Shown: piece after piece, positions 47,823 to 58,809 of the stretch
Numbering within the stretch: the first letter of the stretch is position 1
Layout of the letters: every line of letters begins with the position of its first letter
DNA from: Pelobates cultripes
Taxonomy: Eukaryota; Chordata; Amphibia; Anura; Pelobatidae
Length of the DNA: 64,000 nucleotides
Direction of reading: 5' to 3'
Assembly (NCBI GenBank): GCA_933207985.1
Contig: OW240914.1
Location: 286,333,117-286,397,116, forward strand
The notes under the pieces: generated by a model
The model's database searches: none
What the model saw: the letters and a program-made list of their open reading frames with translations, nothing else
Told to the model about the DNA's origin: nothing
Translations under genes and position numbers: made by a program

Positions 47823-48615
47823 TCAGGTGTTGGAGAGCCCGATAGTGAAGATGGCTTGCATGGAGGATGACAGCAGTCCTATCATCTGGGCCAGATCCCT
47901 CAACATTGCCTCTGGGTTGCAGAGCAGGCATCTGATATTCTTCCTGATAGCGGATACCTTGGACATCCCAAGGCAGAGCACTGTCTGAAACAAATCCTCA
48001 ACGAAACCCAGAAACTGGCAAGATAAGCGGCCTTCGGATCCAGATGGGAGAACCAGTCGCCCTTTCACAGCAGGTCTCTGAGGAGATGGATGCCCTCCAT
48101 CTTGAAATGTCCTTAGACGACATACCTGTTGAGGGCACACAGATTGATCACAGGATGGAAATCTCCTGTTTTCTTCCTTACTAGGAATATATTGTTCAAG
48201 AGCGATGGGGGCCTGTCGCCTTTTCCACTGTACCTTTGACCAGAATGGATAGTATTTCTGAATGAACCAGGTCGGAAGCCTCCTTGTACAAACGTATCAA
48301 CCGTGGAGCGGAGGCTTGTATCAGAGGTTTGACAAAATCGATCCGGAGTCCGGACACGGTTTGTAGAACCCATGGATCTCCAGTGATAACCTTCCACTGA
48401 GGAAAAAAGTAAGACAGTCTGCCGACAATGGGTAAGTTTGGTAAATAAGGAGTGACTCTTACCTGAGGCATAGTTTGCCCATGTAGACGAAGCATCTCAG
48501 CCTCTGGAGGACCCTCGGGGAAACAGTGGGTGGTACTGGTACCAAGGTGTGGATGAGGAGAAAGACTCCAGGATGCGGGGCCTGTTGCCCCTGAAGGCAG
48601 CTCTACTGGTGGCAC
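47823..48615 (-). pseudogene. DIRS copy 2 reverse transcriptase remnant lacking the active site
   Basis: Readable pieces are GRLSYFFPQWKVITGDPWVL, NNIFLVRKKTGDFHPVINLC, FKMEGIHLLRDLL and DLAQMIGLLSSSMQAIF. Near 48020 the sequence passes from the equivalent of LDLKDAYL straight to FLGF, so roughly 100 codons including LPFGLSSAP and YLDD are deleted. It cannot encode a working polymerase. Confidence 0.8.
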
Positions 48616-48684
48616 GGCCTATCTGCCAACCAGCCATGGAGGAAAAATGGTCCCCTGAATGGAAGACCCTTTTGAGAGATAGTT

Positions 48685-49290
48685 GAGCTATGTTGAGTGA
48701 TGTAGAAATGGAAAATTCATAAATGCGTCACTAAAGAGTAGGCCTTTGGCATCAGGACCCAATTCCTTAGAGGCCAAGTCAGCCAGCTTGCCATCCAGCT
48801 TGTAAATGCCCCCCCTTGCAGCGTTCTGAGTAGTGGGCCACATTGGCATTGCCCAGTAGACAAATAGTGCTTTGGGCCCACTCCCTGAGGAGATGAGCAA
48901 TTGGAGCTCCACCGTGTAGGGCATCATCTGCCATAAGGAAAATCTGTGTCAACGGACCACTAATATTGAGTAGTTTATCCTGGCTGAGCAAAGGCCCTGT
49001 TCCAGGCCTTTCCCTGGATCCTTCCCAGATCTTGTCATGAAGGTGGTGAACACCAGGTCAAAATCACGGGTAAGGACCACTTTATCTGGCAGGGGGTTTC
49101 GGCCCTGGACCTCCTTGTCCAAAGGGTGGCAAAGCCAGTAATGTAGGAATTCCGCGATGTGGTCTGGGGAGCCCATGGGTTGAAGAGCTGGTGACCAGAA
49201 GGGTTCCATATCTCTACTGGGGTGTCAGCAGTGGCCGCAGGAGCCCTCAGCGAGTCAGTCAGAGGGGTGCCCAAAACTGTCTCCCTCACA
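48685..49290 (-). pseudogene. DIRS copy 2 gag remnant
   Basis: Frames at 48949-49209 and 48688-48927 show AEFLHYWLCHPLDKEV, NPLPDKVVLTRDFDLVFTTF and GKLADLASKELGPDAKGLLF. These align with the C-terminal half of the first DIRS gag in order, with frameshifts between. Confidence 0.82.
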
Positions 49291-50356
49291 TAGTGTGAGG
49301 GTCAGTCAAGGAAACCCCCACCGGGTGATGTATTACCCGAACTGCCAGATCGGCACTCATCCAGGATGTCATAGCCAGGTGCCCCGGAGCATGTGTCTTT
49401 ATCCACTGGAAACAGCACCCAGTCTGGCTAGCGTGGCTGGAATCTTTCCCTTGCCAGTGATAGCAACTCGACCTGTATAAGGTCTCTTACGCAGGGAGCC
49501 CATGTCTGCACAGCGAAGGGAGCAGCGAAGGTCACCCAACCCAGAAAAGTGCCCAGCAGGGGGCAGTATAGCAAGCACAGTGTACCAGCAGCATATACAT
49601 ATAATATAAAGGGGGGTTACCCGATGCATAAATAAACCAGAGGCCTTGCTCCACTGTGGAGTATATTAGCTCCTTAAGCACTTACCTAGGGGAGAAAAAA
49701 TGCCAAGTTATGGGAGAAACAGGGGAATGAGAGGCTGACAACATAGCCAGAAGCAGTAGGGGCAGTGGGGTGGGGAGGACTGGACCACCCAGAGTGCACG
49801 GAACTCATGCGGCTCCAAAAAGATGGATGTCGCGGCTCCAAAAAATACCCGCCGTGGCCGCAAAAATCAAGGACAGCCTACCTCGCGGATGAGCTGCTGA
49901 AGGCCGCGGGATACAGCTGGGGAGTGTGGGAGTGGTGAGGGAAAGAGCAGTAGAGTGCCACAGGAGCACATAGCACAAGGGCCATCCAAAAGGGGTCCCC
50001 AGGGGAAGCTCCATGAATGAGGTCAGCCCAGACAGTCCCAGATCCTAAAGAAATACAGTAGGATCATACACCCACAAGCAGCCCAGCACACAGCATAGAC
50101 AACAGCATTAACAATTAAAGAACAAAACAATAATATAATAATGAAATAAACCACACAGAGCAGACACACTCTCTGAGTTGGGGAGTGCTCACCTGGAGGC
50201 AGCAGCAAAGAAAGAGGAAGTGGGAGGGTCTGCCTGAGAGTTTTATGCTACTGTTATTTTGTTCTGATTGGTTGTTCTGAAACATTATGTTAACTAATTC
50301 TTTGCTGCTGGAGGTTTTCAGTGAAAAAGATAAAGCAAATATGAAGCCATAAAATT

Positions 50357-51530
50357 ACCAAAACTTGTTGGATTATTGATTCAGGAGCAACAAGGCAAAC
50401 ATGTAATGATTCTAACTAATCATTTACAGAAATGGTCATAGGGTCATTTTCTTAAAATGTGTTGCAAAGGCAGAGACATTAAAATGCTAAATAATAATAG
50501 TATAATAAGATTTAACTTAAATGAATGTATAGATACTTTGCTCAGTGATTCAACATTAACCAAGCTTGGATATAAAGTAATGTGAAATGTAATTGCAATA
50601 CATGTAAAGTAACAAAAATGGCCTTTTGTATGCACAAACCTTTGAAAGTAATGTTGTATCTGTAATAAACACCCAAAACGAAATAGCCAACATAGCCAAG
50701 AATTGCTCAAACTGCATCTATCTATGGAATAAAATAATTAGACACTGATACTTCAACGCAATTTTCTGATCTATGGAATAAAGGTTTGGCAAGAGGAATT
50801 AGACATAAAACCTTACCGGGATCGCTACAGAAAAGCATATGAATGCTGTCTAATAGGGAATGTTACAAGGCACCCTGTTGCCAAATTCATAAAAGCCTCT
50901 GCAACTCATACACACCGATATATGTGGTATAATAAATATATACTAACATTCTTTGATGATTATTCCAGATATTGTATCACTTACCTTACGAAAGACTTAG
51001 CGGAGACTGCAGGGAAGTTGAAGGCCTATGTTGCAAGTGTTGAGAACTAGTTTGAGAGAAACAGTTGTGAGTCCATATCACACCATGTTACTGAATATTT
51101 ATAAGAGATGGGGGATAGAACACTTGCATTCAATGGCATATAGTCCATAATGGAATGATGTAGTTGAAAGAAAGAATGAATCACTCTTTAATCGAGATAA
51201 AAAGGTGCGTGCTGGCAAATTCACAGTTGCCACAAAAATACTGTGCTGAAGCATTTATGGCAGCTACATATCTACAAAAGAGACTACCTACAAAGGCTAC
51301 AAATAAAACTCGATTTACTTCGACCAAACCCCTAATATTAAATACTTCAGAGCATTTAGATCCAAAGCTAATGAATTTTTCCCAGCTCAGAAAAGGTCTA
51401 AACTTGACAACAGACCTGAGAAAGGTCATCATGATTACATGTAATAAGGAATGTAAAGGCTAATGCTGAATCCAGAGACAGAAAAAGTTTAGGTGAGAAG
51501 TAATTTTGTTCTTTAACAACATGGAGTAGG
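50357..51530 (+). pseudogene. Copia protease-integrase remnant
   Basis: Immediately after the DIRS end comes CWIIDSGAT (50366-50392), the Copia aspartic protease active site. Further pieces: a GAG-pre-integrase-like block (LWNKGLARGI, about 50773), LQLIHTDICG, FFDDYSRYCITYLTKDLAET (about 50950-51005) with a core aspartate pair, and from 51164 SLIEIKRCVL and ATYLQKRLPTKATNKTRF. Then NPETEKV near 51468. Stops and shifts are spread throughout. The longest open frame is 51164-51463 (99 codons). Confidence 0.82.
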
Positions 51531-51674
51531 ACAAACTAATTTACAGGAGCTGCTGGTGCAATGAACAGACAGAAGGGTTCTAGTCTGCATACAGGGTTTA
51601 CAGGCTCAGGCCTTAGCAACAGATGTCTTCATTCAAGAGAGTACACAAGCAGAGGCGGGAATATAGCAAGTTAA

Positions 51675-51730
51675 AGGGACACAACAGTCACCAAAACAAC
51701 TTTAGCTTAATGAAGCCGTTTTAGTGTATA
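51675..51730 (+). mobile_element. MITE fragment related to family A
   Basis: Follows TTAA (51671-51674) with AGGGACACAACAGTCACCAA and a truncated remainder. Confidence 0.55.
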
Positions 51731-51736
51731 GATCAT

Positions 51737-51933
51737 AGAAACATGGAATGTGACGGCAGATAAGAACCACTGGCTCATCTAGTCTGCCCAATTTTCTAAA
51801 TACTCTCATTAGTCTCTGGCCTTATGCCTATCCCACGCATGCTTAAACTCCCTCACTGTGTTAACCTCTACCAATTCAGGTGGAAGACTATTCCATGCAT
51901 CCACTACTCTCTTAGTAAAGTAATACTTCCTGA
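51737..51933 (+). repeat. Dispersed repeat D, 5' part (split)
   Basis: Text 'gacggcagataagaacca', 'catctagtctgcccaattt', 'cccacgcatgcttaaactcc' and 'agtaaagtaatacttcctga' is a high-copy frog interspersed repeat that I recognise but cannot name. It stops at CTTCCTGA (51926-51933) and resumes at the same octamer at 54618. Confidence 0.7.
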
Positions 51934-51963
51934 CAAAACATGCTGACATCCATTATGTTAGAT

Positions 51964-53069
51964 CAGGGGTACCTTTTAATACCTACCGCCACTTTTGTAT
52001 CTTTGTTGATGGTAAAATTTATTTACTGCCCACCGGTGCCACAGTAATTCGATTGTTTAGCGCAAGTGAGGGTTGGTGTGTTGGTTATCAAAATAAGCCT
52101 CTGTCGTTTATTCGTTATTTGGGTTTTTAAACATTTGAAAGTAAGTACTTACTTGCAAATACTCATAGGACAGTAGTAGGAAGGGAGTGAAAGGGAAAAA
52201 GGAGTACAGATAAGACATAGTGATGAACGTCATGTACATATAACAAATAAGTTCAGAGAAAGAGAAAGAACAGAATGATTTTAGAAGAGACATCTCAGGT
52301 GGGGGCTATCTGCTCCCAGAACTAGACATATATAGTCTTAAGTGTTGTTTTAAGCATCAAGCATTTCCTGAGTCCAAGTTAACCAATTTTAATATAGGAT
52401 ATCAAAATCTGACACCCATAAGCTTGAGCCTTGGAATCAAGATAAATTCTATCACATGTGTGAGTGGGGGCAATGTGTGAGGGGTGGGGTGCAGTGTGTG
52501 TGAGGCAGTGTGTGTATGTGTGGGGCAGTGTGTGTGTGTGTGTGTGTGTGAGGGGGCAGTGTGTATTTGTGTGTGTGAGAGGTGTGGTGTGTGAGGGGTG
52601 TGTAAATCCAGCTTAATGTCTCTCCTCTCTTCTTCTTACCTTTGTCAGGCAGAGGCCACATAATGCTGCAAGAACTGGTGGTCCAGTGGTGGCACTTCGA
52701 CTTTAGCCTTCAGTTCCTCCGTTTGCAGGCTGACTCTCCTGTCCTCCCGCGAGCACAGCCATTGTAATGCACGGCAACGCTCTGACCAGCCTGCTCACGG
52801 GAGGATCACAGAGTCTAACAGCCCCTTCACTCCCTCTGCTGGAACTAAGTGCCAGTGGTCCCGTGAGGGAGATGTTTGATTGCCTCACTGGCCCAAGAGG
52901 GCTCACAGCAAGGCTGGCTCTGCCTGGGCTGGCAGGTGAGACGAAAGGATCTCCCCTGCCGGCCTGTGCATCTCGGCCTACCGGGCATTTTATGCAGAAC
53001 TCACCACCGCCCACCTAAAAGCCTGAATCGCCCATTATTGGACAGTAAAGACCAGGCTGACAACCCCTG
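51964..53069. mobile_element. Nested hAT-like element (1.1 kb)
   Basis: It starts CAGGGGT and ends ACCCCTG, between TGTTAGAT (51956-51963) and TGTCAGAT (53070-53077), a 7/8 matching 8-bp duplication. The terminal repeat is only seven bases. No transposase motif; frames at 52703-53082 are GC-rich but unrecognised. A TG-rich array lies at 52446-52610. Confidence 0.5.
52446..52610. repeat. TG/GGGG-rich short tandem repeat
   Basis: Imperfect units such as gtgtgagggg and gcagtgtgtgtg, with a pure (TG)n core near 52530-52548. Confidence 0.9.
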
Positions 53070-53313
53070 TGTCAGATCATAATAATGAAAACTAAACTAA
53101 AACTCAATAATGAGTTGATTCACTCTATGTGGATGGCAAGTGAAGTGCTTCCAAGTGGAAACTGTACTTGTTATATGTATGGAACAGTTTTAAAGCCAAG
53201 GGTGGCAAAATGTCAATCTGGCAGACCTGCAAATCCTGTGATGCTTTGCCATCCTTATATTGGCAAAGCATCTGGGGGCTGTAGTTCCACAATATTTGGC
53301 TTCCATGGTTTAA

Positions 53314-53500
53314 AGGGACACTCTAGTCACCAGAACCATTTTAGCTTAAACTGCTGGCTTTTCAATGTAAACTTTTGAGAGAAAGGCAGTGTTTATATTA
53401 CTGCCTAGTAACACCTATAGTGGCAGTCACTCAGACTTCGGGAAAGCATTGGCTTGGCTAAAATCATCAAGATTGATGAGCTCAGCCATGGAGGCAGGGA
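53314..53500 (+). mobile_element. MITE fragment related to family A
   Basis: After TTAA (53310-53313) it reads AGGGACACTCTAGTCACCAG and shares 'gcagtgtttatattactgcc'-type text with family A. It then diverges into 'ggcttggctaaaatcatcaa', which resembles bases 13070-13105 in the hAT-like element. Confidence 0.55.
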
Positions 53501-53559
53501 CAGCCACGACAAGACCGGCACAACATGGGTAAAAAGGTTTCCCATGCGATCGTGGGGAA

Positions 53560-54110
53560 ACCAGTACTTAAACACACACTCACAGACAGACACACATACA
53601 TAGAGACAGATGCACACTTGACACACTCATTGACAGACACACACACACACTTACTGACAGACACACACACTCACTGAGACACACACTTATTGATTTGACA
53701 CACTGACAGACATACAGACACACGCACTGGCAGACACATGCACTGACAGACACACTTACTATTGGCTTACACACGCACTGGCAGACACACACGCGCTGGC
53801 AGACACACTCTTTCTGACAGACACAGTCACAGACAGAGAGACACACAGACAGAGACAGTCACTGACAGACACAGTCACAGACAGACACACACACTGACAG
53901 ATACACACTGTCACTAGCAGACACACTTACTCTTATTGACAGACACTCTTACTCTTACTGACACCCACCTCCACTGACAGACACAATGACAGACACACTC
54001 TTTCTGACACAAACTCCCACTGACAGGCACACTTACTCTTGCTGACAGACACAAACTCTCAATGACAGACACACTCACACATTTACTCATTCTTGCAGAC
54101 ACATTCACAA
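53560..54110. repeat. CA/GACA-rich microsatellite array
   Basis: About 550 bp of imperfect 'acactcactgacagacaca' units with drifting length. Cysteine/serine/valine-rich minus-strand frames here are artefacts. Confidence 0.95.
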
Positions 54111-54617
54111 ATTAATTGTATTTTGTGTTTATTTATTTTTTGGGGCCATCAGGCCTCCCTATCTTCAGGAATCTTCTCCCTGGGGTTCAGTTGCTTCGAT
54201 TTTATTCCTGCTCCTATCTCCTACCTCATGGTGTTTAGTGACCCTGGGCCAAAATGACATCACATTCCGGCACCCAGCATCATTACAGAATGCACGCAAG
54301 GGAGCCAAAAGGAGCAGAAAGAACCTCACAGCTGAACGAGCTCCCTCGCCACGGCTCCCTCCTTCTTCCCCACGGCACATTATGTATAGGCAGAGAAGGC
54401 ACCTACCCTGTGGGGTAAGCAGGTGCTTACTCTGAATTGCTGAATAGGCGCTGCTCTGGGGGCACCCTTGGCCACCTCTTGGGACCCCGTCACACATATT
54501 GGCCAGCACGGTGCCCCCACTCATTGCGCCCGCACCTCTGCACATCTCCGCTTTTAAAGCACCCATTAGTGACATGCGCCCATTGCCCCACACTGTCCTA
54601 TGGACGGGCCGGCCCTG

Positions 54618-55012
54618 CTTCCTGATATTACTTTTAAATCTTTTCCCCTCTAATTTAAAACTATGTCCTCTTGTTGTGGTAGTTTTTTCTTCTATTAAAT
54701 ATAGTATCCTCCTTTACTTTGTTGATTCCCTTTATGTATTTAACCCTTTAAGGACACATGACGGAAATTTTCCATCATGATTCCCTTTTCTTCCTGAAGT
54801 TGTGTACTTAAGGAGTTAAATATATCTATCATATCCTCCCTGTCTCGTCTTTCCTCCAAGCTATACATGTTAAGATCCTTTAACCTTTCCTGGTAAGTTT
54901 TACCCTACAATCCATGAATCAGTTTTGTAGCCCTTATCTGAACTCTCTCCAAAGTATCAATATCCTTCTGAAGATCTGGTACTGTCTGGATGGCTATTAA
55001 CAGAGCATAAGA
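54618..55012 (+). repeat. Dispersed repeat D, 3' part (split)
   Basis: Resumes at CTTCCTGATATTACTTTTAA and continues 'aactatgtcctcttgttgtg', 'tctttcctccaagctataca', 'tgaactctctccaaagtatc', 'aatatccttctgaagatctg'. It is itself interrupted by the 72-bp MITE at 54744-54815. Confidence 0.7.
54744..54815. mobile_element. 72-bp TTAA-flanked mini-MITE, copy 1
   Basis: TTAA flanks at 54740-54743 and 54816-54819. It contains CTTTAAGGACACATGACGG, ATCATGATTCCCTTTTCTTC and CTTAAGGAG. Its removal restores the continuity of repeat D (…gtatttaa|atat…). Confidence 0.8.
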
Positions 55013-55122
55013 TAAGAAAATCTACATTAAACAGAATGTGCAATAAAGGAAGTGGAAACATAAAATTTCTCTTTGCAGAAGGTGTTTAGGAAGGATGTGC
55101 ATCTCATGTGTGGCTAGGGCTG

Positions 55123-55136
55123 TATAAAAGTGATTT
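55123..55136. repeat. Target-site duplication of the half-L1 (3' side)
   Basis: TATAAAAGTGATTT, identical to 57225-57238. Confidence 0.92.
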
Positions 55137-57224
55137 TTTTTTTTTATTTTTTATAATTCTTTATTTTATTGTGCATGAATATGACAATCAAGCTTGCCGT
55201 GCCCCAAAAGCTTGGGCAAACAGATTAAAACATTAATATACATATGAATGGCACGTGATATTACTGCACATTTTTGTTAAAATTACTACATTGCAGAACA
55301 AGAAAAAACAGTCTAGGCCTACAGTTGCTAGAATATGTGGTGTGATTGGAGTGTGCTCAGCTATGCCCTGTTGTTAGTCCACACTGACTGTAATATAAGT
55401 GTACTGTGGTTTTGAGGTGGGTGGTCCAATGTGTAAGTGAGTAGGCTATCCGTCTTGTCCCTTGGATAGGTTGGATTTAGTTTGTTCACCGTGTGTTGCG
55501 CGGTGCGTTCCTAGCCCTATCAGGTGGAGTTACGGGTACATATTCGGTATGCCACTGGGGCACAATATATAAGTGTATGGCCGGTCAGTGTGGCGGGGGG
55601 GCAGGGAGTTAGCTAGCTAGTCAATTGTCCCAAGGTGCGGGCTACTGCAGGCATTAGGTTCTATTGGGCTAGTACTCCAGCAGGTAGGTTGTCGCAGCTT
55701 TCGAGTGTGTCACCTAGAGAGTAGCCCTCTTGGTGTGCCGTGATAGCAGCGTTGTGTTATAGATGTTTGGTGAGGATGCATGCTGGTTCGTGTGCTGTGA
55801 CTATTGCTGTGATGGGGGGGTGTGCTGTTTGGATTTGGGAGCTGGTTTATCGTTCCCGTTTGGGTGGAGTAGCTATTGAATCGCTCTAGGGCCCCTGAGT
55901 TGGTGGGGGGGGTAGTCGGGTGGTGTGTCTGGCTAGAAGTGGTGTGGGGACGTTAGTAGGTTATAGTAGCCGGATGGCTTTGACTGAACATGCCTACATA
56001 AAATTTTAACTTTATGACTATGTCAACATTAAGAGGTATTATCGCCTGCCAGTCCTTCGGCACTTCCCTCTACCAGAGGGGTATTGTGAGCCCGGGTCTG
56101 GTTGGGGCGTCTCATCCTGTGTCGGCTTCATTGCGAGGTAGAAAGGGGACTATGTTGGATATGTCCCAGGAATGTCCAGGTTTGGCAGTGTCGGGCTTGT
56201 GCCGGTTGAGCCCCAGGCTGTGGAGGAATGGGTCGGCGTCAGCAGCTGAGGTGAGTCGGCGGGTGGTCTCGCCCTGTGTGGCTACGAGTGTGTGGGAAGG
56301 GCCCCATCTGTACTGGATGCCTGCTTCTCGAAGGGTCTTGGTGACCTGGCTGATAGAACGTCTCCACTCCAACGTTGCCCTGCAGCGATCCTGGAGAAAG
56401 GTTAGTTGGGAGCCCTCAAATTTGAGCGGGCTCTTGTTCTTGATGGCGTCCATCAGTGCTTGTTTGTCGCGTAGGGACTGGAATCTCAGGAGGACATCGC
56501 GGGGAGCGTCTGCTGGAGCCCTTGCGGACTTGGGGAGTCTGAGTATTCCATCTAGTTGCAGGTTCTTCGCCTGTTTGGGGTGCAGGGTCTCCGACAGGAG
56601 GCGCCTAATAAAGTGGGGTAGCTCCGTGTCGTTGACAGCTTCTGTGATGCCTCTTACTTTTATGTTGATTCGTCTCCTAGAGTCGTCCATCGCATTGACT
56701 CTGACCTGCAGGGCCTGGTGTGAGCCTTGGAGTTGTTGTAGTCGCTCTGTTGCGTCTGTCTGGCATTGTGCCATGGAGGTGATATCCTCCTCTGTGGCCT
56801 TCACCCTGTCCGTCACGGCTGTTACCTCCTCACGGAGCAGCGCCATATCCGTGCGGAACCATGTGCGCAGGTGTTTCAGAAGGCCCAGGATGTCTCCCTT
56901 CGTTGCGGGAGCCCCGCAGGTTCCCTAATTGCACGGTGTTGAAAGGGTCATCTGCCTCAGGTATGGCATCTGGGGAGTCCAGTGGGTCTTCGTCCATTTT
57001 GGTTTTAGGCCTCGCCAGGAATATGTCTCCTATTCGACGCGTGCCGTCGTCCGAGGATGCTTTCAGCTTCTTTGATCGTTTCCCCATATTGTTGTGCAGG
57101 GGTATGCTTAGTTTTCGGCGGTGCACCGTCTATTTTGTAATCGTTAGCTAGGTTATTTGCCGCTTTCAGCTCGGAGCTCAGCCGACATGCGACTTCTCTC
57201 CATGAAGGTCAGGCCCCGCCCCCC
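55137..57224 (-). mobile_element. L1-type retroposon with ORF1 but no ORF2 (half-L1)
   Basis: A 2.09-kb minus-strand insert between perfect 14-bp target duplications TATAAAAGTGATTT (55123-55136 and 57225-57238). It begins with a GC-rich 5' UTR (57224 to about 57088), then ORF1 (57087-56112), about 960 bp of 3' non-coding sequence with AATAAAATAAAG, and an A-rich tail (T-run on the plus strand from 55137). No endonuclease or reverse transcriptase text exists between ORF1 and the tail. Intact 5' UTR plus tail plus duplication argue that it inserted in this form, as HAL1 elements do in mammals. Confidence 0.85.
56112..57087 (-). CDS. L1 ORF1 protein (RNA-binding chaperone), one frameshift
   Basis: It starts MGKRSKKLKASSDDGTRRIG, a basic N-terminus, and reaches DPFNTVQLGNLRG before a one-base frame break near 56905-56930. 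The second frame reads on through DILGLLKHLRTWFRTDMALL. A coiled coil follows (LLREEVTAVTDRVKATEEDI to LQQLQGSHQALQVRV), then the RRM-like start RRRINIKVRGITE, and the C-terminal domain with RDVLLRFQSLRDKQALMDAI and WRRSISQVTKTLREAGIQYR. This is the standard L1 ORF1p order; the protein trimerises and binds element RNA. The part in one frame is 56112-56846 from its first methionine. Confidence 0.88.
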
Positions 57225-57238
57225 TATAAAAGTGATTT
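57225..57238. repeat. Target-site duplication of the half-L1 (5' side)
   Basis: TATAAAAGTGATTT, identical to 55123-55136, directly abutting the element's GC-rich 5' end. Confidence 0.92.
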
Positions 57239-57311
57239 AACTCCTAACTGGCAGAGAATTGAGCAGCAAGACTGCAGGAGCATGATCTATACCCCAAAAC
57301 CACTTAATTAA

Positions 57312-57870
57312 AGGGACACTATAGTCACCAGAACAACTACAGCTTATTGAATTTGTTCTGGTGAGTAGAATCATTCAGAGAAAATACAGTGTTCACATTA
57401 CAGCCTAGTGATCACTTAACTGGTCACTCCTCAGATGGCTGTTAGAGATCCTTCATGGGTCATGGCTGCCTAACATGCATCCAAACATTCAGTGTCTCCA
57501 CCCTCTGCATGCAGACACTGAGCTTTCCTCATAGAGATTCATTGATTCAATTAACCTCTATGAGGAGATGCTGATTGGCCAGGGCTGTGTTTGAATCATG
57601 CTGGCTCTGCCCCTGAGCTGCCTCCTTGTCAGTCTCAGCCAATTCTATGGGGAAGCATTGTGATTGGATCAGGCTACCACTTCTGATGATGGCAGCATAC
57701 TGCTTGTTTTTCTGAGTCTAACAGCATGCAGAGTTACAGCTTCAAGCTTGAATACAGTAAGATTTTTACTATATTTATGGAGGCATGAGGGGCCCAGGGG
57801 GGCTAGATGGTGGTTTTAACACTATGGGGCCAGGAATACATGTTTGTGTTCCTGACCCTATAGTGATCCT
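57312..57870 (+). mobile_element. MITE family A copy (559 bp)
   Basis: TTAA on both sides (57308-57311 and 57871-57874), same termini as the 15953 copy. A short stretch after 'gagtagaatcatt' (the CTTCAGGCTTTTTGC block) is deleted. Confidence 0.88.
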
Positions 57871-57874
57871 TTAA

Positions 57875-58809
57875 CATGACATTGTTTGGGTTCCTATAGT
57901 GTTCTTTTAATGATTTTGCTGGTAAAAATACTGCTGATCAAACTGGTGAAATTTGAGAACCAATTCCTACCTAGATGCTTATCCAAAAAAGAACAAGGGA
58001 GTTCAAGCTAATCGCTACCTTGTGTAATAGCTTGTGGGTACTCCAGCTGAGTACCTCCATTATTTCGCAGCTTCCCAGGCTAATTTCCTTGCTAAGTCGA
58101 AGTATTCAGCGCCATTAGGAGCGCTCAGATGTCCATCTCAAAGTAATCTGTGCAGCATTCAATATTTGCATACAATAGATAATTTACAGTACACAAAACA
58201 AACACTCAGCTCTATTTTGTCAATATAATTCAAACATGAAAAAGCAAGCAAACAACATCCAAGCAAGAGGAACCTCTACCTTGCAACCCTAGGTCCATGA
58301 TACCTTGGAACATCAATGTCAACATATGATCTCTTATATTGGAGTAATATTGAAAAACATCCTACTATAGAAGCAATTAAGAATTTTAATATTTAAGCAA
58401 AACCAAACATGGATTCTCACTAAGTTACATAAATGTACAAATACTATAGGTTGCAAATGGTTATTCAAGCAAAATATGGATGTAGATATCAATGTAATCC
58501 TTCACAAAGCTAGACTAGTAGCAAAATTATTTACTCAGAAGTATGGAGACGACTGAAGGGAGATGTTTGCACCTTTAGTAAAGTTCAGCACAATTAGAAC
58601 ATTAAAAGGCCCAAATTAGGAGCCCGGTGGCCCTGGTGCTGACAATTAAGATGGGCCTAATTAAAGAATCTCAAGCATCATGTATCTGAGATGGTATTGG
58701 AGGGAAACACAAAGGATGCAGCTATAAGAAAACATATACTATATGCTAATCTCTCTCTAATTCATGCTTTCATCTTTCAAGTAAATCCATACCCACTAAC
58801 AGTAGTGTC
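57875..58809. other. Intergenic, unassigned
   Basis: AT-rich DNA; no gene or repeat ends recognised. Confidence 0.4.

Larger units (their letters stand above)
47565..50356 (-). mobile_element. Second DIRS copy, truncated and internally deleted
   Basis: Minus orientation. The 5' end at 50356 (…ccataaaatt) matches the right end of the first DIRS, and the terminal repeat region (about 50200-50356) shares gcagcaaagaaagaggaa, attggttctcagt-like and gcaaat..aaaatt blocks. It runs through leader, gag (48.7-49.4 kb) and RT (47.8-48.6 kb) and stops inside RNase H at about 47565. Methyltransferase, recombinase, complementary region and 3' repeat are missing. Confidence 0.85.
44690..51530 (+). mobile_element. 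Degenerate Ty1/Copia retrotransposon, split by about 5 kb
   Basis: Plus-strand remnants follow Copia order: a possible LTR end and leader (about 44690-44920), gag (about 44935-45307), then after an interruption protease (50360 onward), integrase (about 50760-51460) and the pol linker NPETEKVxVRSN (about 51466-51510). Reverse transcriptase and a 3' LTR are absent. Stops and frameshifts are frequent, so it is old. Copia elements are rare in vertebrates but known in fish and amphibians. The interruption (45308-50356) contains minisatellites and a DIRS fragment whose intact end abuts Copia protease text. Confidence 0.8.
51934..54617. mobile_element. 2.7-kb insertion splitting repeat D, with 8-bp duplication
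   Basis: CTTCCTGA occurs at both joints (51926-51933 and 54618-54625). The right terminus, reverse complemented, begins CAGGGCCGGCCCGTCCATAG, a typical hAT-type end. The left terminus (CAAAACATGC) does not match it, so the insert is compound or its left end has been altered. It contains another hAT-like element, a family A-type MITE fragment and a microsatellite. The GC-rich 54170-54617 part probably belongs to the element with the CAGGGCCGGC end. Confidence 0.55.

Noticed and set aside
53405..54108. Cysteine/valine/serine-rich minus-strand frames
   Set aside because: Microsatellite translation.
56014..56928. 304-codon plus-strand frame
   Set aside because: Antisense shadow of L1 ORF1, which has the recognisable coiled coil and RRM on the minus strand.
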